Part shown: positions 52,905-62,453 of the stretch, piece after piece
Position numbering within the stretch: the stretch's first letter is position 1
How the letters are laid out: the number at the start of each line of letters is the position of its first letter
Origin: Sulfitobacter pontiacus
GTDB lineage: Bacteria > Pseudomonadota > Alphaproteobacteria > Rhodobacterales > Rhodobacteraceae
Assembly (NCBI RefSeq): GCF_040790665.1
Contig: NZ_CP160849.1
Span: 930,001-994,000 of the forward strand
DNA length: 64,000 nt
Reading direction: 5' to 3'
Program-made: the position numbers and the translations under genes
The notes under the pieces: generated by a model
What the model saw: the letters and a program-made list of their open reading frames with translations, nothing else
The model's database searches: none
What the model was told of the DNA's origin: nothing

Positions 52905-52936
52905 AAAAGGGGCAGACCAACGGCCTGCCCCTCTTT
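52905..52936 (-). terminator. terminator after the porin gene
   Basis: On the minus strand GGGGCAG pairs with CTGCCCC around GCCGTTGGT, followed by TTTTCTTTT. It lies about 18 bp after the porin stop, overlapping the upstream region of yggS. Confidence 0.9.
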
Positions 52937-52954
52937 TAGACTGTATCGTTCAAC

Positions 52955-53935
52955 TTAGAAAGTAAAACGAACACCCATGTCGGCACGGATTGTGTCGTTG
53001 CCGCGGCTGATGATACCGCCACGCAGGGAGACGCCGCCGCCCAGATCGTGGTGAGCGCCGATACCGTAGGAAGTTTCAGCGAAGTAGTCAGCGTCTGCAA
53101 CGTAAACGTCGAGGTTGGTCGCTGCGCCGATGTCGAAGGACGCGGTCAGGGCATAGTGGTCGCCGTTACCGCCGGTACCGGTGATGCCGTTGTCGTCACC
53201 GTTGTCAGCATAAGCCAAGGAAACTTTGGCTGGGCCAACGTTACCAACCACGGACAGAGCGTAGTCGGTATCGCCTGCAGCGTTGGAGTCCTGAGCAGCA
53301 GCTGCAAATGTGAAGCCGTTGAATGTGTACGCAACGTAGCCTGCAACACGGTCATTTGTGTCGGAAGCAGAGATGTGTACTTTCAGGTCGCCCATGGAGT
53401 ACAGAGCTTCAACACCGTTGGAACCGGCCGCGCCGTTACCACCGGAGGAGTACGCGTCGCCGCGGAAGTTGTATGCTGTGTACTCATACGACAGACCGGT
53501 CAGACCCAGGTCGATTTCGTACATGCCAGGCATGGATTCCAGCGCGCCGTAGATGTTACCAACACCAACTTCGAAACCACCGGTGCGCGCGAAGAAGCGT
53601 ACGCCGTTGATACCTGTGCCGGCAGGACCGGACAGCTGCGCAAAGTCGTCAGCTGTGCCGGCAACACCGTCAGGGCCGTCGTTGTTGGACAACGAGGAAT
53701 CATCGGAGTTGTTCTGCTGGATACGTGCACGTGCACCGAATGTAACGCCCATGTCGGACTCAGCAGTCGCGTCGATCTGCAGACGGAAACGGCTTGTTAC
53801 GTTGGTTTCATCGTTACCCGATGCGTTTTCTTGGTAAAGAACACCAAAACGGCCGTAGCCGCCGAATGTAACGTCTGCAGCTGCAACGCCAGCGGTCGCA
53901 ACCAGAGCTGTTGTAGCGAAGAGAACTTTTTTCAT
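52955..53935 (-). CDS. Rhodobacter-type outer-membrane porin
   Basis: 326 residues with a signal peptide (MKKVLFATTALVATAGVAAA-DV). The mature start DVTFGGYGRFGVLYQE and the terminal strand DTIRADMGVRFTF, ending in Phe, are those of the alphaproteobacterial trimeric porin family (16-stranded barrel). The mature chain is Gly/Asp/Asn-rich and acidic. The restricted codon use, strong GAGGGA site and efficient terminator fit a highly expressed protein. Forms diffusion pores for small solutes. Divergent from the DUF3576 gene across 289 bp. Confidence 0.95.
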   Translation of the reverse strand: MKKVLFATTALVATAGVAAADVTFGGYGRFGVLYQENASGNDETNVTSRFRLQIDATAESDMGVTFGARARIQQNNSDDSSLSNNDGPDGVAGTADDFAQLSGPAGTGINGVRFFARTGGFEVGVGNIYGALESMPGMYEIDLGLTGLSYEYTAYNFRGDAYSSGGNGAAGSNGVEALYSMGDLKVHISASDTNDRVAGYVAYTFNGFTFAAAAQDSNAAGDTDYALSVVGNVGPAKVSLAYADNGDDNGITGTGGNGDHYALTASFDIGAATNLDVYVADADYFAETSYGIGAHHDLGGGVSLRGGIISRGNDTIRADMGVRFTF

Positions 53936-54224
53936 GAGTTATCCCTCGGTTTGAATTCATATGCCCATACCGGGGAATCCGGTAAAGGTATGAGAGGTGT
54001 TTTCAGCGTTTGCCCTAGTTTTGGCAAGGATCGCGGAAGCCTTGGCATCATTGGAAAAAACTGTGATGCAGCTATGTCACAGTTGCGCACACCCGCAGAA
54101 TGCACGGACGGGCCAAGAACGCAGAGGCACAGGTGCCCTGTACTCTAGTATACACTGACATTGCGCTTGCCCACCGAACCCCGCTTGGATAGACCTGTGC
54201 CCAAACAGGCAAAGGACGGTCGAG

Positions 54225-54722
54225 ATGGTGCGCAGTTCGGTATTCAAATCTACACTAGCCCTCGTGGTGGTCTCAGCGCTTGGCGCATGCGGTGGCCTGA
54301 ACTTCGGCCCGCCCAACGACAACGACCCGAACCTCGGGCTGTCTCCGACGAACCCCAACTATGTCGAGACGAACCCAGACAACACCATTTGGGCGATCTT
54401 CAACCGCAAAGACAATGACACCAGCGTGTCGGTCAACAAATACCTGTGGTCCGCGTCGCTCGAAGTTCTCAACTTTCTGCCCGTGCAATCCATCGACCCC
54501 TATACCGGCGTGATCGTGACCGGCTATGGCACCCCCCCGGGGGGCAGCCAGTCCTATCGCGCGACGGTCCTGATTGATGATCCCGCGCTTGATGCACGGT
54601 CGCTGAACATCGCGCTGCAAACCCGTGGCGGCCGCACGGTCAGCAAAGCAACCTCTCGCGCGGTCGAAGACGCGATCCTGAGCCGTGCGCGTGAAATGCG
54701 CATTGCCGACGCCAAATTCTAA
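54225..54722 (+). CDS. DUF3576 domain-containing lipoprotein
   Basis: 165 residues with lipoprotein signal: hydrophobic segment followed by lipobox LGAC (Cys22). The remainder (NTIWAIFNRKDNDTSVSVNKYLWSASLEVLNFLPVQSIDPYTGVIVTGYG) matches the DUF3576 family, usually found upstream of leuS and lptE in alphaproteobacteria. AAGGA lies eight bases before the ATG. Probable outer-membrane lipoprotein of unknown function. A terminator separates it from leuS. Confidence 0.9.
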   Translation: MVRSSVFKSTLALVVVSALGACGGLNFGPPNDNDPNLGLSPTNPNYVETNPDNTIWAIFNRKDNDTSVSVNKYLWSASLEVLNFLPVQSIDPYTGVIVTGYGTPPGGSQSYRATVLIDDPALDARSLNIALQTRGGRTVSKATSRAVEDAILSRAREMRIADAKF

Positions 54723-54750
54723 GCCCGCACCCGTCTATTCCCCATTATCA

Positions 54751-54787
54751 CGCCGGGCCACGCGCTAGTCGCTCGCCCGGCGTTTTT
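54751..54787 (+). terminator. terminator after the DUF3576 gene
   Basis: CGCCGGGC pairs with GCCCGGCG around a 16-nt loop, followed by TTTTT. It lies 28 bp after the stop and 20 bp before the leuS start. Confidence 0.85.
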
Positions 54788-54807
54788 CGTTGATAAGGTC
54801 CGCCAAG

Positions 54808-57354
54808 ATGCCCTCCTACTCCCCCGCCGAAATCGAAGCCCGCTGGCAAGCCGCCTGGGAAAAAAACGATGTGTTCCAAGCGGTACGCAACGCCGACAAG
54901 CCGAAGTATTACGTGCTCGAGATGTTTCCCTATCCGTCGGGGCGCATCCACATGGGGCACGTGCGGAACTATACGATGGGCGACGTGATCGCGCGCTACA
55001 AGATCGCGACGGGGCATAACGTGCTGCACCCGATGGGCTGGGATGCCTTCGGGATGCCCGCGGAAAATGCCGCGATGGCTATTGGCGGTCACCCCAAAGA
55101 CTGGACCTATGGCAACATCGCCGACATGCGCGACCAGATGAAACCGCTGGGGTTGTCGATCGACTGGTCCCGCGAATTCGCCACCTGCGACCCCGAATAT
55201 TACGGCCAGCAGCAGGCGCTGTTCCTCGATTTCCTGTCGGAAGGGCTGGTCTATCGCAAGAACGCCATCGTGAACTGGGATCCGGTCGATATGACCGTTC
55301 TGGCCAACGAACAGGTCGAGGCAGGGCGCGGCTGGCGCTCTGGCGCGCTGGTGGAACGGCGCGAGCTGACGCAATGGTTCTTCAAAATCTCCGACCACTC
55401 GGAAGAGCTGCTTGATGCGTTGGACACGCTTGATAACTGGCCCGCGAAGGTCAAACTGATGCAGGCCAACTGGATCGGCAAGTCGCGCGGGCTGCAATTC
55501 GCGTTCTCGACCATCGACGCGCCGGAAGGGTTCGACCGGATTGAAGTCTACACCACGCGCCCCGACACCCTGCTTGGCGCAAGCTTTGTCGGCATTTCGC
55601 CCGATCACCCGCTGGCCAAACTGCTTGAGAAAGACTCGCCCGAGATTGCGGAGTTCTGTGCCGAATGTCGCAAGGGCGGCACGACCGAAGAAGCGATCGA
55701 GACTGCCGAAAAGCTGGGGATGGATACCGGCCTGCGTGTGCGCCACCCCTTCGATACCGCTTGGGAACTGCCCATCTATATCGCGAACTTCATCCTGATG
55801 GATTATGGCACAGGGGCGATCTTTGGCTGCCCCGCCCACGATGCGCGGGACTTTGAATTCGCCACCAAATACGGGCTGCCGATTACGTCGACCTTCTTGC
55901 CGTCCGAGGACGCAGACCCGAAGCTCGCCGCGCCCTTCGTGCCGGCGAAATCCGAAAAAGTGTATTACAACGGCGGCTTTGCCGGCGAGAAATGGCAAAC
56001 TGGCGAAGAGGCGATCATTGCGGCCATCGACGCCTGCGAAGCGCAGGGCGTGGGCCAAGGCGTGACCAAATACCGCCTGCGCGATTGGGGCCTGTCCCGG
56101 CAACGCTACTGGGGCTGCCCGATCCCGGTCGTGCATTGCGACACCTGCGGCGTGGTGCCCGAAAAGAAAGAGAACCTGCCGATCGAGCTGCCCTATGACG
56201 TCAGCTTTGACACGCCTGGCAATCCGTTGGACCGACACCCCACATGGCGCGACTGCGCCTGCCCGTCTTGCGGTGCGCCCGCGAAACGCGAAACCGATAC
56301 GATGGACACATTCGTCGATTCCTCTTGGTATTTCGCCCGCTTTACCGCGCCACGCGCTGACACGCCGACCAATATGGCGGATGCGGAATACTGGATGAAT
56401 GTGGACCAATATATCGGTGGCATCGAACACGCGATTCTGCACCTGCTGTATTCGCGCTTCTTCGCCCGCGCGATGCAGATCACCGGCCACCTGCCCGAAA
56501 AGGCGATTGAGCCGTTTAACGCGCTGTTCACGCAAGGCATGGTAACGCATGAGATCTACCAGACCCGCGACGCAAATGACCGCCCCGTCTATCACCTGCC
56601 CGAAGATGTGACCGACGGTAAACTCGCCGATGGGACAGAGGTTGAAATCATCCCTTCGGCCAAGATGTCGAAGTCGAAGAAAAACGTGGTCGACCCGCTG
56701 GGGATCATCGCGAACTACGGGGCGGATACCGCCCGCTGGTTCGTTCTGTCCGATTCGCCCCCCGAACGCGATGTCGAATGGACCGCATCCGGGGCAGAGG
56801 CGGCGTATAAGCACCTAAACCGCGTGTGGAACATCAGCAGCCGCATCGCCGAGATGGACGACAGCGCCGCAGGCACCGGCGACGACGATCTGCTGCGCGC
56901 GATGCACAAGACGATCCACGATGTCACGATGGGTGTGGAATCCTTTGGCTTCAACGCCGCGATTGCCAAGCTTTATGCCTTTACCGCGACGTTGCAGAAA
57001 TCCAAGGCGGGCAAAGCCGCACAGCGCGAAGCGATCATGACGCTGGCCCAGTTGATGGCCCCGATGACCCCCCACCTGGCAGAGGAAATCTGGACCGCGC
57101 AAGGCGGCGACGGGTTGATCACCACCTCGACCTGGCCGCAAGCAGACGAAGCGATGCTGGTCGACGATACGGTGACCTTGCCGATCCAGATCAATGGCAA
57201 ACGCCGCGCGGAAATTCAGGTACCTGCCGATATGCCGAAGGAAGAGGTTGAAAAGATCGCGCTGAGCCACGAAGCTGTCATTCGTACCCTTGATGGGGCC
57301 ACGCCTAAAAAGGTCATCGTTGTGCCCGGACGGATCGTCAATGTCGTTGCTTAA
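54808..57354 (+). CDS. leuS: leucyl-tRNA synthetase
   Basis: 848 residues from ATG at 54808; an in-frame TTG at 54790 lies close behind the terminator. The HIGH-type motif is [12 protein letters not shown] near 40-52 and KMSKS is in [10 protein letters not shown] near 617. The CP1 editing domain (about 220-420) includes [13 protein letters not shown] zinc-like Cys pair lies in CDTCGVV and CACPSCGAP. Charges tRNA-Leu. AAGGTCC precedes the start. The 3' end overlaps lptE by 14 bp. Confidence 0.98.
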   Translation: MPSYSPAEIEARWQAAWEKNDVFQAVRNADKPKYYVLEMFPYPSGRIHMGHVRNYTMGDVIARYKIATGHNVLHPMGWDAFGMPAENAAMAIGGHPKDWTYGNIADMRDQMKPLGLSIDWSREFATCDPEYYGQQQALFLDFLSEGLVYRKNAIVNWDPVDMTVLANEQVEAGRGWRSGALVERRELTQWFFKISDHSEELLDALDTLDNWPAKVKLMQANWIGKSRGLQFAFSTIDAPEGFDRIEVYTTRPDTLLGASFVGISPDHPLAKLLEKDSPEIAEFCAECRKGGTTEEAIETAEKLGMDTGLRVRHPFDTAWELPIYIANFILMDYGTGAIFGCPAHDARDFEFATKYGLPITSTFLPSEDADPKLAAPFVPAKSEKVYYNGGFAGEKWQTGEEAIIAAIDACEAQGVGQGVTKYRLRDWGLSRQRYWGCPIPVVHCDTCGVVPEKKENLPIELPYDVSFDTPGNPLDRHPTWRDCACPSCGAPAKRETDTMDTFVDSSWYFARFTAPRADTPTNMADAEYWMNVDQYIGGIEHAILHLLYSRFFARAMQITGHLPEKAIEPFNALFTQGMVTHEIYQTRDANDRPVYHLPEDVTDGKLADGTEVEIIPSAKMSKSKKNVVDPLGIIANYGADTARWFVLSDSPPERDVEWTASGAEAAYKHLNRVWNISSRIAEMDDSAAGTGDDDLLRAMHKTIHDVTMGVESFGFNAAIAKLYAFTATLQKSKAGKAAQREAIMTLAQLMAPMTPHLAEEIWTAQGGDGLITTSTWPQADEAMLVDDTVTLPIQINGKRRAEIQVPADMPKEEVEKIALSHEAVIRTLDGATPKKVIVVPGRIVNVVA

Positions 57355-57826
57355 CCGCCGTTTTCTTATCGCATTGCCACTGCTGGTCCTGGCGGCCTGC
57401 GGGTTTCAACCCGTTTACGGCCCCGGCGGCACTGGCACGGCGCTGCAAAACGCGGTGCAGGTCGACGCGCCGAATGATGCCTATTCCTACACGCTCGTTC
57501 GCGAGATCGAGACGCGGTTGGGCCGCGCCGCCAGCCCGCGTTATGCTTTGGCCCTGACCGTCGATACCTCGGAAGAGGGGTTGGCGATCGACAGCGAAGA
57601 CAACACCACACGGTATAATCTGGTCGGCAAGGTCGATTTCGCCCTGCGCAACCTCAGCAGTGGTCAGATCGAGGTGTCAGGAAATGTCGAAAACTTTACC
57701 GGCTATTCCGCGACCGGGTCGACTGTTGCAACGCTCGCGGCAGAACGTGATGCCCAAAAACGCTTGATGGTCATGTTGGCCGACCAGCTGGTCACCCGCC
57801 TTTACGCGGCCGATCTGACCCCATGA
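57341..57826 (+). CDS. lptE: LPS assembly lipoprotein LptE
   Basis: 161 residues from ATG at 57341, which lies inside the end of leuS. Lipobox LAAC (Cys19) is followed by [12 protein letters not shown], the conserved LptE start in alphaproteobacteria. Its beta-sheet body would plug the LptD barrel that inserts LPS at the outer membrane. The position between leuS and holA is the standard one. Stop overlaps holA by 4 bp. Confidence 0.92.
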   Translation: MSLLNRRFLIALPLLVLAACGFQPVYGPGGTGTALQNAVQVDAPNDAYSYTLVREIETRLGRAASPRYALALTVDTSEEGLAIDSEDNTTRYNLVGKVDFALRNLSSGQIEVSGNVENFTGYSATGSTVATLAAERDAQKRLMVMLADQLVTRLYAADLTP

Positions 57827-58821
57827 AGCTGCCCCCGCGCGACGCGAATGCCTATTTCGCCAAGCCCGATCCGACGAAGACCGGGCTGCTGATCTATGGC
57901 GGCGATGCGATGCGTGTCGCGTTGAAACGACAGACTTTCCTGAAAAACCTGCTGGGCCCTAATGCCGAAGAAGAAATGCGCCTGACCCGTATTCAGGCCG
58001 CTGACCTGCGGCGGGATGCGCCTATGTTGCTGGACGCGATCAAGGCCGTGGGTTTCTTTCCGGGGCCGCGCGCGGCTTTTGTGGAAGACGCCAACGACAA
58101 TATCGCCAAAATCCTAACCGATGCACTGGCCGACTGGCAGCCGGGCGACGCCCAGATCGTCGTGTCGGCGGGGGATCTGAAAAAAACCTCCAAGGTGCTC
58201 AAGGCGTTCGAGGCACATAAGAACGCTTTCGCCACCCCAATCTACGACAATCCGCCCGACCGGGCAGAGATTGAACGCGTGCTTGCCGAAGCAAAGCTCA
58301 GCCCCGAGGCGGATGCGATGGGGGCGCTTAGTGAATTGGCGCGGGTGCTTGATCCGGGCGATTTTCGTCAAATGGTCGATAAAATCACGCTTTATAAGAT
58401 CGGCGACGCAGGCCCCCTCACGGCAGAGGATGTGGTCAACTGCGCCCCCACCTCGACAGAGGCAGAGGTCGACGACATCCTGCATGTCGTAGCAGAGGCG
58501 CGCGCGGGCGACATCGGCCCCGTGATGGCCAAGCTGCAGGCCCAAGGGGTGAACGCCGTGACGCTGATCATCATGGCGACACGTCATTTTCGCACGCTTT
58601 ACCGCATCGCGAGCAATCCGGGCGGCCAGATCTGGGGCGTGCGCGACCGCGATCGCGCCATGCGTCAGGCCAAAAACTGGGGCGCGGCCAAACTGGAAAC
58701 CGCATTGACCGTGCTGACAGACACCGACCTGACGCTTCGGTCAGCAGGCCAACACGCGCCGACGATGGCGCTGGTCGAACGCGCCTTTATCCGCCTCGCC
58801 ATGCTGGGGGCACAACGCTAA
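57823..58821 (+). CDS. holA: DNA polymerase III subunit delta
   Basis: 332 residues. HolA pattern: LLIYGGDAMRVALKRQTFLKNLLG at the N-terminus, ADLRRDAPMLLDAIKAVGFFPGPRAAFVEDAND in the middle, and a helical C-terminal collar ending LVERAFIRLAMLGA. It opens the sliding clamp in the clamp-loader complex. ATGA overlap with lptE, so leuS, lptE and holA are one transcriptional unit. Confidence 0.95.
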   Translation: MKLPPRDANAYFAKPDPTKTGLLIYGGDAMRVALKRQTFLKNLLGPNAEEEMRLTRIQAADLRRDAPMLLDAIKAVGFFPGPRAAFVEDANDNIAKILTDALADWQPGDAQIVVSAGDLKKTSKVLKAFEAHKNAFATPIYDNPPDRAEIERVLAEAKLSPEADAMGALSELARVLDPGDFRQMVDKITLYKIGDAGPLTAEDVVNCAPTSTEAEVDDILHVVAEARAGDIGPVMAKLQAQGVNAVTLIIMATRHFRTLYRIASNPGGQIWGVRDRDRAMRQAKNWGAAKLETALTVLTDTDLTLRSAGQHAPTMALVERAFIRLAMLGAQR

Positions 58822-58851
58822 TTTCAGGTTAATTCTTGGGAGGGAATATCG

Positions 58852-59442
58852 ATGTATAAGGTAATCGGGGCAACCAAAACGCGGGCGATGCGGGTGATGT
58901 GGATGCTCGAGGAGTTGGGCCAGCCCTACAATCACCTGCCCTGTGCGCCGCGTTCGGACGAGGCCAAGCAATACAACCCGTCCGGCAAAATTCCCGCACT
59001 TGTGGACGGCGACGACGTGCTGACCGATTCTGTCGCGATCATGCAGTATCTGGCGGACAAGCATGGCGCGCTGACCGCCCCCGCTGGCACCGCGGCCCGT
59101 GCGCATCAGGATGCGTTGACCTTCTGGCTGATCGACGAAATGGATGCGATCCTTTGGGCTGCGGCGAAACACAGCTTTGTTTTCCCGCAGGAACAGCGCG
59201 TCCCCGAGATCAAGGATAGCCTGAAAGCCGAATTCGCCCGCTCCGCTGCGATCCTTTCAGACAGGTTGGACGGGCCGTTCCTGATGGGGGAGGAGGTCAC
59301 CATACCGGATTTGCTGGCGACCCATTGCATCAACTGGTCCATCGGCGCGGGATTTGCGCGGGTGGATGACAAGCTGGGAAATTGGGCCAAGTCCATGCGT
59401 GACCGCCCCGCGTTCAAGGCCGCCGCCACCCGCGAAGGTTAA
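58852..59442 (+). CDS. glutathione S-transferase family protein
   Basis: 196 residues with the thioredoxin-like N-terminal domain (RVMWMLEELGQPYNHL; NPSGKIPALVDGDDVLTDSVAIMQYLADKHG) and an all-helical C-terminal domain (MGEEVTIPDLLATHCINW). Glutathione contacts in KIPAL and DS are conserved. The substrate is unknown. It follows holA by 30 bp and may be read through from it. Its stop overlaps that of the convergent flavoprotein gene. Confidence 0.9.
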   Translation: MYKVIGATKTRAMRVMWMLEELGQPYNHLPCAPRSDEAKQYNPSGKIPALVDGDDVLTDSVAIMQYLADKHGALTAPAGTAARAHQDALTFWLIDEMDAILWAAAKHSFVFPQEQRVPEIKDSLKAEFARSAAILSDRLDGPFLMGEEVTIPDLLATHCINWSIGAGFARVDDKLGNWAKSMRDRPAFKAAATREG

Positions 59443-60641
59443 TCCCGCTGCGCCCAAGCGGCAGCGTGTTGGCCGGCCCATCGGCCTGTCGCAAGGCAGG
59501 CCGAGATCAGATACCCGCCCGTCGGGCCCTCCCAATCCAGCATTTCGCCTGCAACGAAAACGCCGGGGCGGGCGTGTAGCATCAACCCGTCATCCAGCGC
59601 ATCAAGCTTTACCCCGCCTGCGGTGGAAATCGCCTCGTCCAGCGGGCGCAGCCCTGCGTGTTTCACCGGCAGCGCTTTCAGCAACCTCGCCAAGTCAGTC
59701 GCGTTCGCCGGCAAGGGGCGCGCCATTTCCTGAAGCAGCGCAATCTTGGCCACGTCCAGTTTGAGCGTTTTGCGCAGATAGTTTGCCACGCTCATCTTGC
59801 CACGTGGCTTAGCCAGCTTTTCGACCAGCGCCTCGCGAGAGTGATCCGGCAGCAGGTCCAGCATCAGCGGATGCCCCTCACGCAGCCCGCGCGACACGGT
59901 ATAGATCCCGCCGCCTTCCAATCCGCGGGCGGAAATCACCGCCTCCCCCCGCGATCGGTAGGTGCCTGATTTCAAGCCGATCCCTTTCAGCGCCGCGCCG
60001 AAATGCGCCTCCATATGCGCCGACCAGTTCATCGCGATTCCTGCATTGGCAGGCGCAAAAGGCGCGATATCGACGCCCGCGTCGCGCAGCGGCAAAGCCC
60101 AGGCACCGGTGGACCCCAAGCGCGACCAGCTTGCCCCGCCCATGGCCAGCACAGTGACATCGGCCGGCAAGCCTTTCATGCCGTCTGGCGTATCGAACAC
60201 CGGCGCGCCGTCTTCCCATCCGGTCCAACGCCAGCGGGTATTCACCGCAACACCTGCATCGGCCAGCCGCGCCAGCCACGCACGCAGCAGCGGCGACGCC
60301 TTCATCACGGTCGGGAAAACCCGCCCGGTAGAGCCGGTGAATAGGGTTTGCCCCAATCCCTTGGCCCATTCCTGCACCGCCGTAGCATCGAAACTGTTAA
60401 GAATGGGTTCAAGCGTTCCTTTCGCCGTCGAAAAAGCGTTCAGGAATTTGGCGTGTTCTTCGGCCTTGGTGATATTCAGCCCCGATTTACCCGCCATCAA
60501 CAGCTTGCGCCCGACGGATGGCTTGTGATCGCAGACCGTCACCGCCATGCCTGCCGCGGCCATCATTTCGGCCGCCATCAGCCCTGCAGGCCCCGCGCCG
60601 ATGACAACCCCGCGGCGGGCGGGCAAATTTTCTGATGTCAT
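59439..60641 (-). CDS. BaiN-type NAD(P)/FAD-dependent flavoprotein (TIGR03862-like)
   Basis: 400 residues from ATG at 60641, which has GGAAGAG six bases upstream; the ATG 15 bp earlier lacks a site. FAD motif VVIGAGPAGLMAAEMMAAAG is near 11-30, then SVGRKLLMAGKSGLNITK, diagnostic of the HI0933/BaiN/RdsA family, and the C-terminal FVAGEMLDWEGPTGGYLISACLATG. Related proteins reduce bile-acid intermediates in gut bacteria, but the role in proteobacteria is not established. Confidence 0.9.
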   Translation of the reverse strand: MTSENLPARRGVVIGAGPAGLMAAEMMAAAGMAVTVCDHKPSVGRKLLMAGKSGLNITKAEEHAKFLNAFSTAKGTLEPILNSFDATAVQEWAKGLGQTLFTGSTGRVFPTVMKASPLLRAWLARLADAGVAVNTRWRWTGWEDGAPVFDTPDGMKGLPADVTVLAMGGASWSRLGSTGAWALPLRDAGVDIAPFAPANAGIAMNWSAHMEAHFGAALKGIGLKSGTYRSRGEAVISARGLEGGGIYTVSRGLREGHPLMLDLLPDHSREALVEKLAKPRGKMSVANYLRKTLKLDVAKIALLQEMARPLPANATDLARLLKALPVKHAGLRPLDEAISTAGGVKLDALDDGLMLHARPGVFVAGEMLDWEGPTGGYLISACLATGRWAGQHAAAWAQRD

Positions 60642-60754
60642 GACGTGCTCTTCCATTCGGGTTAAGGATATAGCTGTGAGTTACAGCGGCACCATTAACT
60701 TGACCTTAAACCAAATGCACGAGGGTCGTGCTTATTCCAATAAAAGGGCAGAAC

Positions 60755-60829
60755 ATGCGCATCATTTTAATCATCTCGGGCCTTACACTGCTGGCAAGCT
60801 GCGGCGTGCCCTTTGTCCCGTTCATCTAA
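60755..60829 (+). CDS. tiny 24-residue lipoprotein
   Basis: A 25-codon frame with AAAAGGG six bases before the ATG. It reads as a lipoprotein precursor: hydrophobic core IILIISGLTLLAS, lipobox LLASC with Cys at residue 16, and a mature peptide of only nine residues ending GVPFVPFI. It is divergent from the flavoprotein gene and ends 9 bp before the convergent crotonase gene. Entericidin-like tiny lipoproteins are precedents. I infer an outer- or inner-membrane lipopeptide of unknown role. Confidence 0.6.
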   Translation: MRIILIISGLTLLASCGVPFVPFI

Positions 60830-60838
60830 CGGCCTGAC

Positions 60839-61474
60839 CTAGGGCATCTCGGCAGGGGTTTCGGGCGGGGCGCACATCGCTTTGATTCCAGTGGCAATTT
60901 CGGGCGTGGCGGCAACGGTATCGGCGACGATATCGCGTGCGCTTTGCATAAGCTCCTCGGCTGGCACGATACGATCGACCAAGCCGAACGTTAGTGCCTC
61001 TTCGGCGGTGATCTTCTGCCCGCCCATCAGAATAAGCTTGCTGCGCGCAGGGCCGATCAAGGCTGCCATACGTGCGGGGTCGCTGGGTTGCGGCAAGAAC
61101 CCCAGTTTCATCACCGGATAGAAAAATCTGGCCCCGGGCACGCAGATCCGCAGATCGCAGGCCAGCGCCATCCCCATAGCGCCCCCCGCCAGCGTCCCGT
61201 TCAGCGCGCAGATGCTCAGCCCCGGGAGCGCGGCAATCGCGCCCGACAGCCTCTCCCATATGTCAGAGACAGCGAGCCCGGCGCGCGCCTCGTCCAGATC
61301 GGCACCGGCGCTGAACACTTTGCCAGTACCCGTCAGGATCACCGCGCGGGCGGCTTGGGCGTCTTCCATGAACTCGGCCAGGGCGACCAGCATCTCGTGG
61401 GTGAGAGAATTCGCCTTGTCCGGCCGGTTGATCGTCGCGACCCAGACAGGGCCTTCGCGGTCGAAATCGATCAT
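60839..61474 (-). CDS. enoyl-CoA hydratase/isomerase family protein lacking both catalytic Glu
   Basis: 211 residues from ATG at 61474; the ORF extends further upstream only as a shadow of the SDR gene. Crotonase fold: KVFSAGADLDEARAG and LAGGAMGMALACDLRI form the oxyanion region. The two glutamates of enoyl-CoA hydratase are replaced: GGGCELA becomes GGAMGMA, and PEILLG becomes PVMKLG. The protein is also shorter than the usual ~255 residues. It probably does another reaction on an acyl-CoA-like substrate. ATGA overlap with the SDR gene. Confidence 0.85.
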   Translation of the reverse strand: MIDFDREGPVWVATINRPDKANSLTHEMLVALAEFMEDAQAARAVILTGTGKVFSAGADLDEARAGLAVSDIWERLSGAIAALPGLSICALNGTLAGGAMGMALACDLRICVPGARFFYPVMKLGFLPQPSDPARMAALIGPARSKLILMGGQKITAEEALTFGLVDRIVPAEELMQSARDIVADTVAATPEIATGIKAMCAPPETPAEMP

Positions 61475-62220
61475 ACCAGACCAATCGCTTTGCGGATGCC
61501 CTCGTCGCGCAGCGAGATTTCCTCGCCACAGTATGTGTCGGCCTCGGCGCTGCACATCCACAACAGGGCCCGCGCGGGCCAATCGGCGGGAATGTGATCT
61601 TCCCATGCCAGTTCGCTGACGGGGTTGATGCCGCTTGCCTTGATCTCGCGCTGCATCTGGGTTGCGACCGTGCCCGGCGACAGGCCGATGGCGCGGATCC
61701 CGTTCGCGGCTTCCTCTAGGTGGATCGACCGGCCCATCATGTTCACCGCCGCTTTGGACGCGCAATAGTGGCTCCAGGCTTCGATGGCGTGATGCGCGGC
61801 ACCCGAGCTGATGGTCAGGATCGACCCGCCGCCTGCGTCTTTCATCACGGGCAAGACAGCGCGCATGCCGTTGTAGACGCCCTTGAGGTTGATATCGATG
61901 ACCTGCGACCATTCGTCAGGGTCCGACGCGGAAAGATGCGAGATCGGTTCGATCACACCGGCGTTGTTGATCAGCACATCGACGCCGCCAAAGGCCCCCA
62001 GCACCGTTTCCACCGCCGAGGACATCTCACCGAAACGGGCCACGTTGCAGGGGATCGCGATGGCTTGCTTGCCAATTTCGCCCGCCAGATCGGCAATCGC
62101 GTCCTGAGACCGCGCCATCAGCACGACATTCGCCCCTGCGTCTGCAAAAACCCGTGCCGCTTCGGCCCCGATCCCGCGGCTGGCACCGGTGATCATCACG
62201 GTTTTACCTGTCATATCCAT
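61471..62220 (-). CDS. short-chain dehydrogenase/reductase
   Basis: 249 residues from ATG at 62220 with AAAGGGA eight bases upstream. Cofactor motif TGASRGIGAEAA near 10-21, NNAG near 90, catalytic Ser in TISSGAAHH near 141, and Tyr-xxx-Lys in HYCASKAA near 158. NAD(P)H-dependent carbonyl/alcohol redox; the substrate is unknown. It is co-transcribed with the atypical crotonase, suggesting a short acyl-CoA or keto-ester pathway. Confidence 0.9.
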   Translation of the reverse strand: MDMTGKTVMITGASRGIGAEAARVFADAGANVVLMARSQDAIADLAGEIGKQAIAIPCNVARFGEMSSAVETVLGAFGGVDVLINNAGVIEPISHLSASDPDEWSQVIDINLKGVYNGMRAVLPVMKDAGGGSILTISSGAAHHAIEAWSHYCASKAAVNMMGRSIHLEEAANGIRAIGLSPGTVATQMQREIKASGINPVSELAWEDHIPADWPARALLWMCSAEADTYCGEEISLRDEGIRKAIGLV

Positions 62221-62453
62221 CGTATAATTCCCTTTGTCATCAATAAGCCCCGCACGGGGCCTGCCGTACACGGCGTTTGGTGACATCGTTAGCAACAACA
62301 TCCGCCAGCGCCAATCAAAAGCGCCCCCGCGGGCGGAACATCGCAGATTGGCGCGGGTCGCTTTGCCTTGTAAGGTGGCGTCGGGCGCTTACCTTTAGCG
62401 CAACCGCGCTGTCACCGGATAGCCGCCCGCGATTTGCGACAAAGGAATTTTTC

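Noticed and set aside
54748..56814. A 688-codon frame antisense to leuS
   Set aside because: leuS has all synthetase motifs; the antisense frame is a codon-bias shadow.
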